The notes: generated by a model from the letters alone, not told the origin. DNA of 54,032 nt from Candidatus Zixiibacteriota bacterium (GCA_016933695.1 JAFGAL010000016.1:1-54032); one strand, 5' to 3'; positions 41,283 to 49,858 are shown, counted from the stretch's first letter. Translations and numbers: made by a program.

Positions 41283-42489
41283 ATTCGTGCGTATAGCGTG
41301 TCCGCAGAGTTGTCTGGCGTTTTCTGATCACATACTCCTTGAGTTTTTCCAACAACTCCGGTGTCAACCGCTCTTTTATAAAGAACTCCTTGTACAATAC
41401 CTTCTCATCGAGCTTGAAACACTCCTCAAGCCCGGCTTCCCGCGCCAACAGCGACAAATCCATATAGGCGTCTTCGTCAGCGGTCTTCGACGGAAACGCT
41501 TCGTTCTCCGACAGACTGACTTTCACATCGCCTTTCGTCGATGCCAGCGAGAGAATGTCAGCCTCCTCACACAGGCGGACAATATCATCCTTAAGCGCTT
41601 TCAACTCCGCGTCCAATTGCTTTTTCTGTTCATTGAGTGTCAGGTATCGGTCGGCCAATTCCTTTGCCACCTCCGCGTCGAATTCCACCTCGTCGTTGCC
41701 CTCCAGCGCCAGCCGGTGCCGTTTGGCCGGACAGAGCGCGAAATACACGCACCAGTTGCATAGGTTCGATTCCCTGGGGGGAAAATGATCATCCCGCTCC
41801 GCCTGCTCGATTTCAAGGATCCGCTGATATGCCCGGTATCTGATCTCCTCGAGTGTGTCAACATCCATCTCAGTGGTCATTTCCAATCCCTGCCGGATGA
41901 AAATCTGTTTGATCGCGATGCGGTTGAAATCCGGCCAGAGATATTGCACCCCGAGCTGATAAATCCCCATTTGATCGTCATCGTCGAACTGTTGCTGAGT
42001 GGGAATCGACGCGCCGGTTTTATAGTCGATAATCTCGATCACACCGTCAGGTCGACGGGTCAAACGGTCCACCTTGCAGTTCATCATAAACCGTCCGGCC
42101 GAATCGAGCGGAAAACTGAACAGCTTCTCCAATGCCAGAATATCCCCCTCGTCGAACGGGGCGTATTGACCATAGTATTTCAGCAAACCGTCATGCCCGA
42201 CCTTGATATAGTCTTCGACACCCAGCGTTTCCCGGGTCACCTTGATATAATCGCGGTCGGGACCTTCCCAAAGACGATGGTAAAAGGCCAGCATGTCGTC
42301 GCGGTTCTGGAGGCGACCGTTCATTTTCATGTTGTAGAGATTCTCCAGCGTGCGGTGCACCGCGCTGCCGAGAAACGCCTCCACACTGACCGGTTTTTCG
42401 ACCACCGCCTTGTCGATATACTGAAACTGATACTGGCGCGGGCAGGCATCATACGTTCCGAGTCGGGATATGCTGTAAGACCGGGGCAT
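41281..42489 (-). CDS. PD-(D/E)XK (RecB/Cas4-like) nuclease
   Basis: 402 residues, start chosen at the ATG at 42489, six bases after AGGAGG. 'YSISRLGTYDACPRQYQFQYID' is the RecB-family start with its first Cys. 'FMMNCKVDRLTRRPDGVIEIIDYKTG' provides the catalytic D...EIIDYK. 'CNWCVYFALCP' gives the other three cysteines of a Fe-S cluster. Residues about 290-345 form a coiled coil with 'LTLNEQKKQLDAELKALKDDIVRLCEEAD'. No helicase (AddA/AddB) or CRISPR gene is nearby. It likely acts in DNA repair or recombination; no direct pathway evidence. Confidence 0.87.
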   Translation of the reverse strand: MPRSYSISRLGTYDACPRQYQFQYIDKAVVEKPVSVEAFLGSAVHRTLENLYNMKMNGRLQNRDDMLAFYHRLWEGPDRDYIKVTRETLGVEDYIKVGHDGLLKYYGQYAPFDEGDILALEKLFSFPLDSAGRFMMNCKVDRLTRRPDGVIEIIDYKTGASIPTQQQFDDDDQMGIYQLGVQYLWPDFNRIAIKQIFIRQGLEMTTEMDVDTLEEIRYRAYQRILEIEQAERDDHFPPRESNLCNWCVYFALCPAKRHRLALEGNDEVEFDAEVAKELADRYLTLNEQKKQLDAELKALKDDIVRLCEEADILSLASTKGDVKVSLSENEAFPSKTADEDAYMDLSLLAREAGLEECFKLDEKVLYKEFFIKERLTPELLEKLKEYVIRKRQTTLRTRYTHE

Positions 42490-42548
42490 AGCCAACCTCC
42501 TTTACGTTTCCATGAACATAACATGCCCGCCAATCGAACGCAATCACA

Positions 42549-42573
42549 TAAAAAAACCGGCCCGAAGGCCGGT
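42549..42573 (-). terminator. Intrinsic terminator after outer-membrane barrel gene
   Basis: On the minus strand, stem ACCGGCC/GGCCGGT (42573-42567 with 42562-42556) and a four-base loop precede a run of T residues. It ends the barrel transcript before the nuclease gene. Confidence 0.88.
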
Positions 42574-42608
42574 ATCGTTGGGAACTCATCTATCGAGAAA
42601 GATGTTTT

Positions 42609-43199
42609 TTACGGAAGCTTGAAATTGGCACCGACGGAAATGCTGTAATACTTGACCGTGTCATAATCGGTATCAATCCAGTTCTGGCGGTATTCCGCCG
42701 TGAGAGAAACCGGGAATGCCGGGATGTCGACATCGACACCGCCGATCAGGTGATATCCCAAACGGTTGTCGGAACCGGGAATCACGATACCGTTTTCCTC
42801 GAGCGACAGCGACTGCGGCACCGAATAATCGAAACCGATATTGTGGTTGGTAATACCGGCGCCGGCGAACGGCGAGATAATCTTCATCTTGATCGGATAC
42901 AGCGCGGTGGCGCTCAGCGCAAAATCGTGCTGATCCAGGTCGAACCGCTCGGTGCCGTAACCGATCGACTCGCTCTTCCACATATATTCACCCGAGACGA
43001 CCAGATTGATAATCGGCAGACTCGAAATCTTGATCTGGCCACCGACCAGATTCATATCATTGTCTTCGACCTCCGGTGCGGTGAAGACCTCGTCATTGTA
43101 CGACGCCAACCCGCCTTTGATACCGATTGAAATGCCGGACAATGCGAATGACGGCGCGGCCAATGCCAGCAAAAACAGGGTAATAAAAAACTTCTTCAC
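42609..43199 (-). CDS. Outer-membrane beta-barrel protein
   Basis: 196 residues from a GTG at 43199 (VKKFFITLFLLALAAPSFA), five bases after AGGAGG; this places a proper signal peptide at the N-terminus. The remainder alternates polar and hydrophobic residues in about eight strands: 'SGISIGIKGGLASYNDEVF', 'INLVVSGEYMWKSESIGYG', 'HLIGGVDVDIPAFPVSLTAEYRQNW' (in part), ending 'YYSISVGANFKLP' with an aromatic-type last strand. It resembles small OmpA-like or porin-like barrels with no periplasmic domain. Specific role unknown. Confidence 0.82.
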   Translation of the reverse strand: MKKFFITLFLLALAAPSFALSGISIGIKGGLASYNDEVFTAPEVEDNDMNLVGGQIKISSLPIINLVVSGEYMWKSESIGYGTERFDLDQHDFALSATALYPIKMKIISPFAGAGITNHNIGFDYSVPQSLSLEENGIVIPGSDNRLGYHLIGGVDVDIPAFPVSLTAEYRQNWIDTDYDTVKYYSISVGANFKLP

Positions 43200-43408
43200 G
43201 GGGACCTCCTTGTTTTTAATGGTATCGGCCAAACCGCCGCCGGAATTTACTGTAAATACCTCTCCAAATGGCCTGTTCAATATTCGCACATGTTTGCCGA
43301 TTCGGGGTGGCGGATACGGGTCGCGTCAAGCCGCCGCATTTTTCTCAAGATTGGAGTTGACAAATCCGTATCATGTGAGTAATTTCTTTCGCCCTGATTA
43401 AGAGGGGA

Positions 43409-43564
43409 ATGAACATAAAACCAGGCCGAATTGTTATTGAAATAACAGACTACTCATATACGGGTTTCCGGCAAAAGCAATCACCACATACTGTGCAACC
43501 GTCGACGCCAGCAAGGCGTGGTCGGCCTATTGGGGAAAGGATATACCTTGGCAACCAAGGGTAA
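43409..43564 (+). CDS. Small ORF directly upstream of the ATP-grasp operon
   Basis: 51 codons starting MNIKPGRIVIEITDYSY, ending GERIYLGNQG. AGAGG lies close before the ATG (spacing three to four, short). It overlaps the RLAN gene start by 17 bases. The C-terminal half is basic and proline-rich, the first half contains Glu, Asp, Thr and Tyr. RimK-type ligases sometimes act on small precursor peptides, so it is listed as a candidate, but it may be chance. The rest of 43200-43408 contains nothing I can support. Confidence 0.25.
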   Translation: MNIKPGRIVIEITDYSYTGFRQKQSPHTVQPSTPARRGRPIGERIYLGNQG

Positions 43565-44192
43565 AACCGAGCAACGACGCTTTCGTACCAAAAGTTATAT
43601 CGCGTTTTATAATCATGAGCAGTGCCATGTCAATATCTCCGGCAATTATGACTATATGGAACTGCCGTATTATCTTTCGCAGGATTTGGAAAATGACGGC
43701 AAAACTGTCCGTCCCACCTGTAAGGAAATGCTCGATGCGTATATCACTCCACTGGCTCTGGAAAAAGCCCGTTTGGCGGGAATTCCGGCTCCGGAGTTCT
43801 ATCTCACCAACAGCTATTTCGAACCCCCGGTGGTTATCGACTCCATCAATCCCTTCATGATTCGAAGCCGGGTCGTACACAAGAACGGAATGGAAAAATC
43901 CGTGGCGAAATCGCTGACCAGAAATTTCAAATACGCCATGTGTTGTCAGGAGATTCCTCCCGAAGGCGAGGTAAAATACTTCCGTTCGGTTCTGGGATGG
44001 ACAACCTCATCGCGATATCGCGCCATTGCGGCGGATATCTGGAATACGTTCCACATCCCCCTGGCAAGAATCAGGGTTATTGTCACGCCTGATGAACGTA
44101 TCCTGTTCAGCGATATTTCCAAATTGCCGCTCGAAAAACTCACGAAAAGAGAGATGGCGTTCCTTCAGGAGCAGATAACATGGGAAGAATAG
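43548..44192 (+). CDS. RLAN-domain protein (RimK-like ATP-grasp N-terminal partner)
   Basis: 214 residues from a TTG at 43548, with AAAGG eight bases upstream; a GTG at 43518 is possible. 'FYNHEQCHVNISGNYDYMELPYYLSQDLENDGKTVRPTCKEMLDAY' (quoted in pieces) is characteristic of the RLAN family, which stands next to or is fused with RimK-like ATP-grasp ligases. It ends 'PDERILFSDISKLPLEKLTKREMAFL'. The stop overlaps the ATP-grasp gene by 13 bases, so the pair is coupled. Biochemical role unknown; it may bind the ligation substrate. Confidence 0.8.
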   Translation: MATKGKTEQRRFRTKSYIAFYNHEQCHVNISGNYDYMELPYYLSQDLENDGKTVRPTCKEMLDAYITPLALEKARLAGIPAPEFYLTNSYFEPPVVIDSINPFMIRSRVVHKNGMEKSVAKSLTRNFKYAMCCQEIPPEGEVKYFRSVLGWTTSSRYRAIAADIWNTFHIPLARIRVIVTPDERILFSDISKLPLEKLTKREMAFLQEQITWEE

Positions 44193-45064
44193 GCGTCTTT
44201 ATCGAACGGTATACCATTACCCGCTCCGAAGAAATGGGAGCATTGATGCGGTTCAGTCAAGCCGCCCGCCGATTGGGGCATGATGTCGATTATCTTTTCC
44301 GGCCCGATATCTATAAGATCCCGCATTACAACGGCTTGTTCATCCGGGCATTAACCGATCCGCTGAACACCTCGTATATTGCCGCGCGGCATGCTGAATT
44401 GAACGGAATTCGGGTCATCGATGATCCGGAATCCATCTATATCTGTTGTGACAAAGTCAACATGTACCGACACCTGATGAACGCCGGGGTTCCAATTCCG
44501 GAATCCCTCGTCCTGCATGAAGCGGACTTAACCCGGAGACATGCGGAGGAGCTCTTTGCCCGTCTGGGTCAGCCGATGGTACTTAAGGCTCCCAACAGCA
44601 GTTTCTCGCTCTACGTGGACAAAGTCGCGACACCCGCCGAATATATTAAAATCGGCACCCGCTACCTGCGACGTGCCGACCGTCTGATCGCCCAACGCTT
44701 TATTAAATCACAGTTTGACTGGCGCGTCGGCATTCTGGGAGGCGAGGTGCTCTATGTCTGCCAGTACCTGTTCCCACGAAAGAACTGGAAAATCGTCGCC
44801 TACGGTGAAAACGGCAGAGTCTTTGAAGGACCGATAAAGACTTTCTATGTCGACCAGGTAGACCCCAAACTGCTTGAGACCGCTCTGGCCGCGGCCGCCG
44901 CAATCGGTAAGGGCCTGTACGGAATCGATTTGAAGCAGGCCGGCAATGATTATGTGGTTATTGAAGTCAACGACAACCCCACCATCGCCGCCGGTCTGGA
45001 AGACAAAAAAGCTCCACATGTGTACGAACGCATTATCCGCTACCTGATGGGGGAATGGGGATAA
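44180..45064 (+). CDS. RimK-like ATP-grasp ligase
   Basis: 294 residues. The N-terminal pre-ATP-grasp part is 'IGVFIERYTITRSEEMGALM', then 'IDDPESIYICCDKVNMYRHLMNAGVPIPESLVL' (in pieces), 'QPMVLKAPNSSFSLYVDKV' with an ATP-binding Lys, 'RLIAQRFIKSQFDWRVGIL', and 'IGKGLYGIDLKQAGNDYVVIEVNDNPTI' with the Mg-binding E-x-N. The family joins an amine to an activated carboxylate, as RimK adds Glu to S6. Substrate unknown. The middle gene of a tight three-gene operon. Confidence 0.88.
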   Translation: MGRIGVFIERYTITRSEEMGALMRFSQAARRLGHDVDYLFRPDIYKIPHYNGLFIRALTDPLNTSYIAARHAELNGIRVIDDPESIYICCDKVNMYRHLMNAGVPIPESLVLHEADLTRRHAEELFARLGQPMVLKAPNSSFSLYVDKVATPAEYIKIGTRYLRRADRLIAQRFIKSQFDWRVGILGGEVLYVCQYLFPRKNWKIVAYGENGRVFEGPIKTFYVDQVDPKLLETALAAAAAIGKGLYGIDLKQAGNDYVVIEVNDNPTIAAGLEDKKAPHVYERIIRYLMGEWG

Positions 45065-45067
45065 AGC

Positions 45068-46183
45068 ATGTCGTCGACAGTCACTATTCGTCCCGCAACA
45101 ACCGCTGATCTGGACGCCCTGATGGCGCTGGAAGAAAACGCCTTCCCGACTGACCGTTTCACCCGTCGTCAATATGTCTACCTTCTCACCCGTGCCAACG
45201 CCGATGTCCTGCTGGCGGAAATCAAACACAAAATCGGCGGCAATGCCATCATGCTGTGGCGTCGAAAATCCACGACGGGGCGGCTGTACACCATCGCCAC
45301 CGATCCCTCCCTGCAGGGACGAGGTATCGGGACTCTTCTACTCGGCAAATGTGAAGAGATCGCGCATAAACGGCGATGCAAGCGAATCGTACTGGAAGTT
45401 CGCGAGAACAACCATGGGGCGATCGGTTTTTATCGCCGTCATGGTTATGCCGTTGAGAAACGACTTCCCGGTTACTATGGCGACGACATCGACGGCCTTA
45501 GCATGGCCAAAACCCTCTTACCGCTTCGCATCACGCCCATTCATCTGAAAGTCCCCTATTATGCCCAGACACTGGAATTCACCTGCGGGTCGGCCTGCAT
45601 TATGATGGCCATGAAATATTTCTCGCCGGATCTGAAACTCAACCGCCTCCTGGAATACAATCTCTGGAAAGAATCCACCCTGATTTTCATGACTTCCGGT
45701 ATCGGAGGGATCGGGCCGTTCGGGCTGGCCTACACCGCCCGGATACGTAACTATCGAACCCGTCTCATTGTCTCGCGCGATTACAGCCCGTTCTTGAGTT
45801 CCACCCGTCTCGAATACAAGCGCAAGGTAATAGAACTGATTCACGACGATCTCAAAGATAAGGCCATTCAGGCGGGAGTGGACGTATCATATCGCAATTT
45901 CACCTTTGAGGATATCGCCGAACAAATGGCCGACGGGTATCTGCCCATCGTCCTGATCAGCACCTACCATCTTCACGGTGACCGTGTTCCGCATTGGGTG
46001 GTTATGACCGGGTTCGATGCCGACTCGGTATATGTGCATGATCCGTTTGCCCAGGAGTATGAAGACAACACCGACCTGGCCCGCAATATCAAAATACCGC
46101 TGGAGATGTTTCGTCGGATGCGACGTTACGGCAAGAATAAATTCAAAAGCGTGCTTTTTGTCGGCCCGAAAGACAAGTCATAA
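45068..46183 (+). CDS. GNAT acetyltransferase fused to C39-like cysteine peptidase
   Basis: 371 residues. Residues 1-155 are a GNAT domain, 'TIRPATTADLDALMALEENAF', 'YTIATDPSLQGRGIGTLLL' (CoA-binding QGRGIG) and 'NNHGAIGFYRRHGY'. Residues about 160-371 are a C39-like papain fold (DUF3335 type): 'LEFTCGSACIMMAMKYF' has the Cys, 'VPHWVVMTGFDADSVYVHDP' the His and Asp. This time all three catalytic elements appear intact. The fusion occurs in RimK/RLAN operons. A tag-and-trim or peptide-maturation role is plausible. It starts three bases after the ATP-grasp stop. Confidence 0.88.
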   Translation: MSSTVTIRPATTADLDALMALEENAFPTDRFTRRQYVYLLTRANADVLLAEIKHKIGGNAIMLWRRKSTTGRLYTIATDPSLQGRGIGTLLLGKCEEIAHKRRCKRIVLEVRENNHGAIGFYRRHGYAVEKRLPGYYGDDIDGLSMAKTLLPLRITPIHLKVPYYAQTLEFTCGSACIMMAMKYFSPDLKLNRLLEYNLWKESTLIFMTSGIGGIGPFGLAYTARIRNYRTRLIVSRDYSPFLSSTRLEYKRKVIELIHDDLKDKAIQAGVDVSYRNFTFEDIAEQMADGYLPIVLISTYHLHGDRVPHWVVMTGFDADSVYVHDPFAQEYEDNTDLARNIKIPLEMFRRMRRYGKNKFKSVLFVGPKDKS

Positions 46184-46200
46184 AAACCGGACCAACGACA

Positions 46201-47424
46201 TTATCGATTTTTGCCAATCCTCCCGACCAGTTCGGCTTTGTATTTCGATGGCGACGTTTTGGCGACGGCAATCTTTTCGCATCCATTGAACGAGGCAAAT
46301 TTCCACAAACGATCGGTCAAGGCCGTATAAAAACGATCGGACGGCGTGAATCCCTCTTCGAAAAAGAAATTCGGAACAAGCAATGTTTTCTTTTTGCGGT
46401 CGGCTTTGGCATCGAATTTCGCGACAAACTCCTCACCCCATAGCACCGGGAGCACGAAATACCCGAATTTCCGCTTCGGCGCCGGGACAAAGCATTCCAG
46501 CGTGTAATCGAATCCGAACAACTCCCGAAGACGATCCCGCTGAATTACCATATTATCGAACGGCGACAGGATATGCAGATGCGGGACCTTTTGCCGCAAT
46601 TTGCCCGCCGATGCCATCGTCTCCGGCAAAGCATAGTAAGCTTTGCCGTTGCCGGGTTTAAGATCAACTGCCACAAGGTCGCCGTCGGCCAGCATCTCAT
46701 CAATTACCACATTAAGATTTGACGTTTCACCATTGTGAAAATAGAAACGGATTTCCCTTGTTTGTGCGATTCCCAGCCCCTGCAGGACGCGCCGAATCCG
46801 AAAGCGTACCAGTTCGTTTTCATCGGGATACGTGGTGTCGATATCCGATGGTAATACCCGCTCGGTCAGATCGTACGCCCGTTCGAATCTCCGTCGCTCA
46901 GTAATCATTAATTCTCCGCGCCAGAATAACAGCTCCAATGCGATTTTCTCCGACTTGGCATCCCACCACACCCCATGCTTTGCACCGGGACGTTTTTCAA
47001 AATCTTTGGCCCCCAGCGGCCCCTCGGTGCGAATCCTCTCCAAACATGGTTTCATCAGGTAACTGTATTTCTCCAGACGTGATTTGAACCACTTCGACGC
47101 GGGATCCTCGAACGATCTCATCCGGGGGAGAAAATACCGATAGTCTTTTATCGGCAAATACGCCAGCGCATGTCCCCAGTATTCGAAAATCCGTCGGTCG
47201 ACCGCCTGTAGGTCATGAAGCATCTTCTGCGTATAGTCCTCTCGACGGGTATAAAGCGTGTGATGATGCGCACGCTCGATAACATTGATCGTGTCGATCT
47301 GCACATAGCCGAGTTTTTCGATAACTTGCGCGACCCCTTCTTTGCCTTTCGGCAGAGCGATGCGCCCGTCGAGTAGCTGGCAATGGATCGCGATTCGCCG
47401 CGCCTGTTGATTCGATATGATCAT
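46201..47424 (-). CDS. AlkX/YcaQ-type DNA glycosylase (HTH_42 winged-helix protein)
   Basis: 407 residues from the ATG at 47424, preceded by GGAAAG. Internal family features: 'LGYVQIDTINVIERAHHHTLYTR' holds the QxD catalytic motif of the AlkX subgroup (AlkZ has QxQ), then 'FEYWGHALAYLPI', 'RRIFEYWGH', and 'LSPFDNMVIQRDRLRELFGF'. Three winged-helix domains are expected. Such enzymes remove bulky or crosslinked bases. It is convergent with the GNAT/C39 gene (17-base gap) and unlinked to other repair genes. Confidence 0.85.
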   Translation of the reverse strand: MIISNQQARRIAIHCQLLDGRIALPKGKEGVAQVIEKLGYVQIDTINVIERAHHHTLYTRREDYTQKMLHDLQAVDRRIFEYWGHALAYLPIKDYRYFLPRMRSFEDPASKWFKSRLEKYSYLMKPCLERIRTEGPLGAKDFEKRPGAKHGVWWDAKSEKIALELLFWRGELMITERRRFERAYDLTERVLPSDIDTTYPDENELVRFRIRRVLQGLGIAQTREIRFYFHNGETSNLNVVIDEMLADGDLVAVDLKPGNGKAYYALPETMASAGKLRQKVPHLHILSPFDNMVIQRDRLRELFGFDYTLECFVPAPKRKFGYFVLPVLWGEEFVAKFDAKADRKKKTLLVPNFFFEEGFTPSDRFYTALTDRLWKFASFNGCEKIAVAKTSPSKYKAELVGRIGKNR

Positions 47425-47583
47425 CCGATGCTTTCCGCTATGAGATTCTGTGGGTAAAATACATGAATTGCGGATTTCAACAATCACAAATTAATCAGAG
47501 AGGTGTTTTTGTTGCTCTTGGAACACATCAAAGACTATCTTGCGCCTTAATTCTTTCGTCAGCTTTATCCTGAGAGGAAAACC

Positions 47584-48240
47584 ATGAACGCCTATGTTAC
47601 ATCCGATACCCTTGAAAGTAAAACCCACGTCTGGTTGAAGCGGATCGCGCCATTCAATCAACATGATCTGAAACTAAACGCCCCAAAATCCGCGCTGATG
47701 GTGATCGATATGCAGAATTTTTTCCTCGATCCGGACTCGCCCACATTCACTTGCGGCGGTCTGGCAATTCTGCCGAATGTTAAAAGACTCATCGCCGAAT
47801 TCCGTAAAGCGAGACGTCCGGTAGTCTTCACCAAACACGTGCATCACCCCGATGGGTTCGACGCCGGTATTATGGGCTGGTGGTGGGAAGGGATGTGCCT
47901 TGAGGGTTCGCCCGAAAGCGAGATTCGTCCGGAGCTGAATCCCGAACCCCATGAGAAAGTAATCAGCAAACATCGCTATTCTTCGTTTTACAATACCGAT
48001 CTGGAGACTATCCTGCGCTGTCTTAAAGTCGAGGATATTGTCATAGCCGGTATCATGACCAACATGTGTTGCGAATCGACCGCCCGCGACGCGTATTACC
48101 GCGACTACCGCGTCTTCTTCCCCGCCGACGCCACCGGCTCGATCAACGAGGAGATGCATGTTGCCAGCCTGCTGAATCTGGCCTTCGGATTCGCGCATAT
48201 TACCACGGCCGAGGAAATAATCCGTCAGGTCAATCCGTAA
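47584..48240 (+). CDS. Isochorismatase-family cysteine hydrolase
   Basis: 218 residues. 'SALMVIDMQNFFLDPDSP' supplies the catalytic Asp, 'PVVFTKHVHHPDG' the Lys, and 'VIAGIMTNMCCESTARDAYYRDYRVFF' (in pieces) the catalytic Cys with its conserved 'GxxTxxC...TaRdA'. Family members cleave isochorismate, nicotinamide or N-carbamoyl amides; the substrate is not clear. It has a ribosome site GAGAGG at 47570-47575. No operon partner lies downstream; a 650-base gene-poor region follows. Confidence 0.9.
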   Translation: MNAYVTSDTLESKTHVWLKRIAPFNQHDLKLNAPKSALMVIDMQNFFLDPDSPTFTCGGLAILPNVKRLIAEFRKARRPVVFTKHVHHPDGFDAGIMGWWWEGMCLEGSPESEIRPELNPEPHEKVISKHRYSSFYNTDLETILRCLKVEDIVIAGIMTNMCCESTARDAYYRDYRVFFPADATGSINEEMHVASLLNLAFGFAHITTAEEIIRQVNP

Positions 48241-48242
48241 AA

Positions 48243-48465
48243 TGGGTTTGTTTTGTCACGAGGTTCGTTTCGCAAAATCCCGATCATGTCATTGCGTTGG
48301 CACCCCGCCGCCTGTTCGGGATCGCAGGGTCGTTTCGAAACAGAAAAAAACACCGAATTATTCGTGTATGTTATTGTCGACATTGGCATTATTCCGTTTT
48401 TTCAAATGGGTTTGTTTTGTCGCCAGACTGTTTTTTCTGTCCTCTTCAATTTGGGTTCGTTTCCC
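48243..48465 (+). repeat. Dispersed TGGGTTYGTTTYG repeat
   Basis: TGGGTTTGTTTTGTC occurs identically at 48243-48257 and 48407-48421; related GGTTCGTTTCGC at 48262-48273 and GGGTTCGTTTCCC at 48453-48465. The two exact copies are 164 bases apart. Short intergenic repeats of this sort are common in some genomes but this family is not one I can name. Confidence 0.6.
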
Positions 48466-48720
48466 TTTTTTTTATATATCGATAGTAACATCGTAGCAAA
48501 ATTGCATGACAATTTCTCCCCACCGCGAGCGGCAGGGGCCGCATACGGCGGGGCACCACGTGTTGGCGGCGCAATGCGCTTTCCGGAGACAGGTATAGAC
48601 AGTCCTCATTCTACCAAACGGGGGGATTTCGCGTTTACCATCGGATTGATAGGGATTTTGTGAAGAAGAAAGAAATGGCATTGGCGGTCGATCCGAAAAT
48701 CGACCGATCACACGTGGGGG

Positions 48721-48766
48721 CGTGTTTAGGACGCGGGAACGTGTTTAAGACGCGGGAACGTGTTTT
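48721..48766 (+). repeat. 19-base tandem repeat
   Basis: CGTGTTTAGGACGCGGGAA is followed by CGTGTTTAAGACGCGGGAA and then a partial CGTGTTT, giving about 2.4 copies with one mismatch. It is just upstream of the AT-rich promoter region of the XRE gene and could be an operator or iteron-like site. Confidence 0.6.
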
Positions 48767-48858
48767 ATTTGTAGATAAAACCCATCTTGGGGCTTGAGAC
48801 TATTCTCTGAAACTTTATCTTTTATTTAACGTATTTTACGATAAACATAAAAGATTTA

Positions 48859-48892
48859 TTGTTTTATATGGTATTTTCTATATATATAAGAT
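48859..48892 (+). promoter_or_regulatory. Possible leaderless promoter of the XRE gene
   Basis: TTGTTT (48859-48864) and TATATA (48881-48886) have a 16-base spacer. The -10 ends only about seven bases before the ATG at 48893 and no ribosome site is visible, so the transcript may be leaderless. Confidence 0.35.
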
Positions 48893-49105
48893 ATGGCAAT
48901 TCAAATAAATCTGGATTTGATACTGGTAAAAAAGAAGATGTCGCTAACTGAACTTGCGGCGCGGATCGACATCTCGATTACCAACCTGTCACTATTGAAA
49001 ACCGGCAAAGTCAAGGGGATGCGATTCAGCACCCTTGAGGCAATCTGCCGTGAGCTGGACTGCCAGCCGGGAGATATTCTGGAATACACGCCGGATTTTA
49101 TTTAG
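48893..49105 (+). CDS. Small XRE/Cro-type helix-turn-helix regulator
   Basis: 70 residues, one HTH domain covering nearly the whole protein: 'DLILVKKKMSLTELAARIDIS' then 'TNLSLLKTGKVKGMRFSTLEAICRELDC' (in pieces), ending 'QPGDILEYTPDF', the usual end of YozG/Cro-like short regulators. No Shine-Dalgarno sequence is visible. It precedes a membrane protein gene by 48 bases. Small XRE proteins of this kind often regulate a neighbouring membrane protein of the DUF2975 type; here the partner is different in length. AT-rich flanks suggest a horizontally acquired pair. Confidence 0.88.
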   Translation: MAIQINLDLILVKKKMSLTELAARIDISITNLSLLKTGKVKGMRFSTLEAICRELDCQPGDILEYTPDFI

Positions 49106-49153
49106 TGACGGCGGATTGTGGAAATGGTGAGCGCAGTAACCTGAGAGGTAACC

Positions 49154-49756
49154 ATGGAACAAAATAAGTATGCAATAGCCGGGTGGATGGCAATTGTTCA
49201 GGCGGTGTTGTTTCCGTTGAGTTTTATCGCCAATATTGTCGAAGAGGGAATCGCAAAAGGGGTATTCGACATACATCGGCCCATTGTCGGGCCGGCGGAT
49301 TTGTTAAGCCTTATTTTTATGGGAATCTCAATCTATACGCTTCTCCGGTTCCGTGCTCTATTAAATGAACGATATCAAAACCATGATCTCGACCTTTTGA
49401 TTATGTTTGCGGTCTGGTGGGTTGTCATTTTTCATCTGGCAGGCATGGGACTCGGGATTCTGGCCATGATATTCTGGCCGATCGATGAAGTTATTTTCCT
49501 GATTGCGTATATCGGATTCATGGCCACCGCAATGGTCACCTGCGGCATCATTGATATTCTCATCGCGGTGAAACTGATGAAGATTAAAGAATCGGTCGGG
49601 GAATATATCCGGGTATTCGGTTATATCACCCTGGTTGCGGGGATTTGTGAAATCACTGTCTTTCTGGCGCCGCTGGCCTTAATTCTGGTCCCGGTGACCG
49701 CCATTGTGCTGGCATTGATTTTCTTCCGCGACAAATACGAAGTGGAATTTGTATAA
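49154..49756 (+). CDS. Six-helix integral membrane protein, unknown function
   Basis: 200 residues with about six transmembrane helices (near 8-28, 45-63, 78-100, 108-135, 150-170 and 172-192) and short loops; a motif 'RFRALLNERYQNHDLDLL' lies between helices 2 and 3. GAGAGG precedes the ATG. It does not match a family I can name; it might be DUF4386-like. The neighbouring XRE regulator suggests a regulated two-gene module. A terminator follows. Confidence 0.75.
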   Translation: MEQNKYAIAGWMAIVQAVLFPLSFIANIVEEGIAKGVFDIHRPIVGPADLLSLIFMGISIYTLLRFRALLNERYQNHDLDLLIMFAVWWVVIFHLAGMGLGILAMIFWPIDEVIFLIAYIGFMATAMVTCGIIDILIAVKLMKIKESVGEYIRVFGYITLVAGICEITVFLAPLALILVPVTAIVLALIFFRDKYEVEFV

Positions 49757-49803
49757 CCTTTGTCCGGCATATTAAACCTATCATTTGTGGCATGAATAAG
49801 AAA

Positions 49804-49830
49804 AGCCCCGGAATTGATCGGGGCTTTTTT
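49804..49830 (+). terminator. Intrinsic terminator after membrane protein gene
   Basis: Stem AGCCCCG/CGGGGCT (49804-49810 with 49819-49825), then a run of T residues to 49830. Confidence 0.88.
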
Positions 49831-49858
49831 ATAATGAATGATTTTCAATCGTGCCGTC

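Larger units (their letters stand above)
48241..48892. other. Gene-poor region with dispersed and tandem repeats
   Basis: No supported gene lies here; the open frames are low-complexity reading of repeats. Contents: three copies of a TGGGTTYGTTTYG motif, a GC-rich block (48520-48660), a hairpin CGGTCGAT/ATCGACCG (48685-48692 with 48699-48706), a 19-base tandem repeat (48721-48766), then AT-rich promoter-like DNA before the XRE gene. Confidence 0.5.

Noticed and set aside
48253..48711. Open frames in the repeat region (plus 48253-48663 and minus 48472-48711)
   Set aside because: They follow the repeats and show no start signals or domains.
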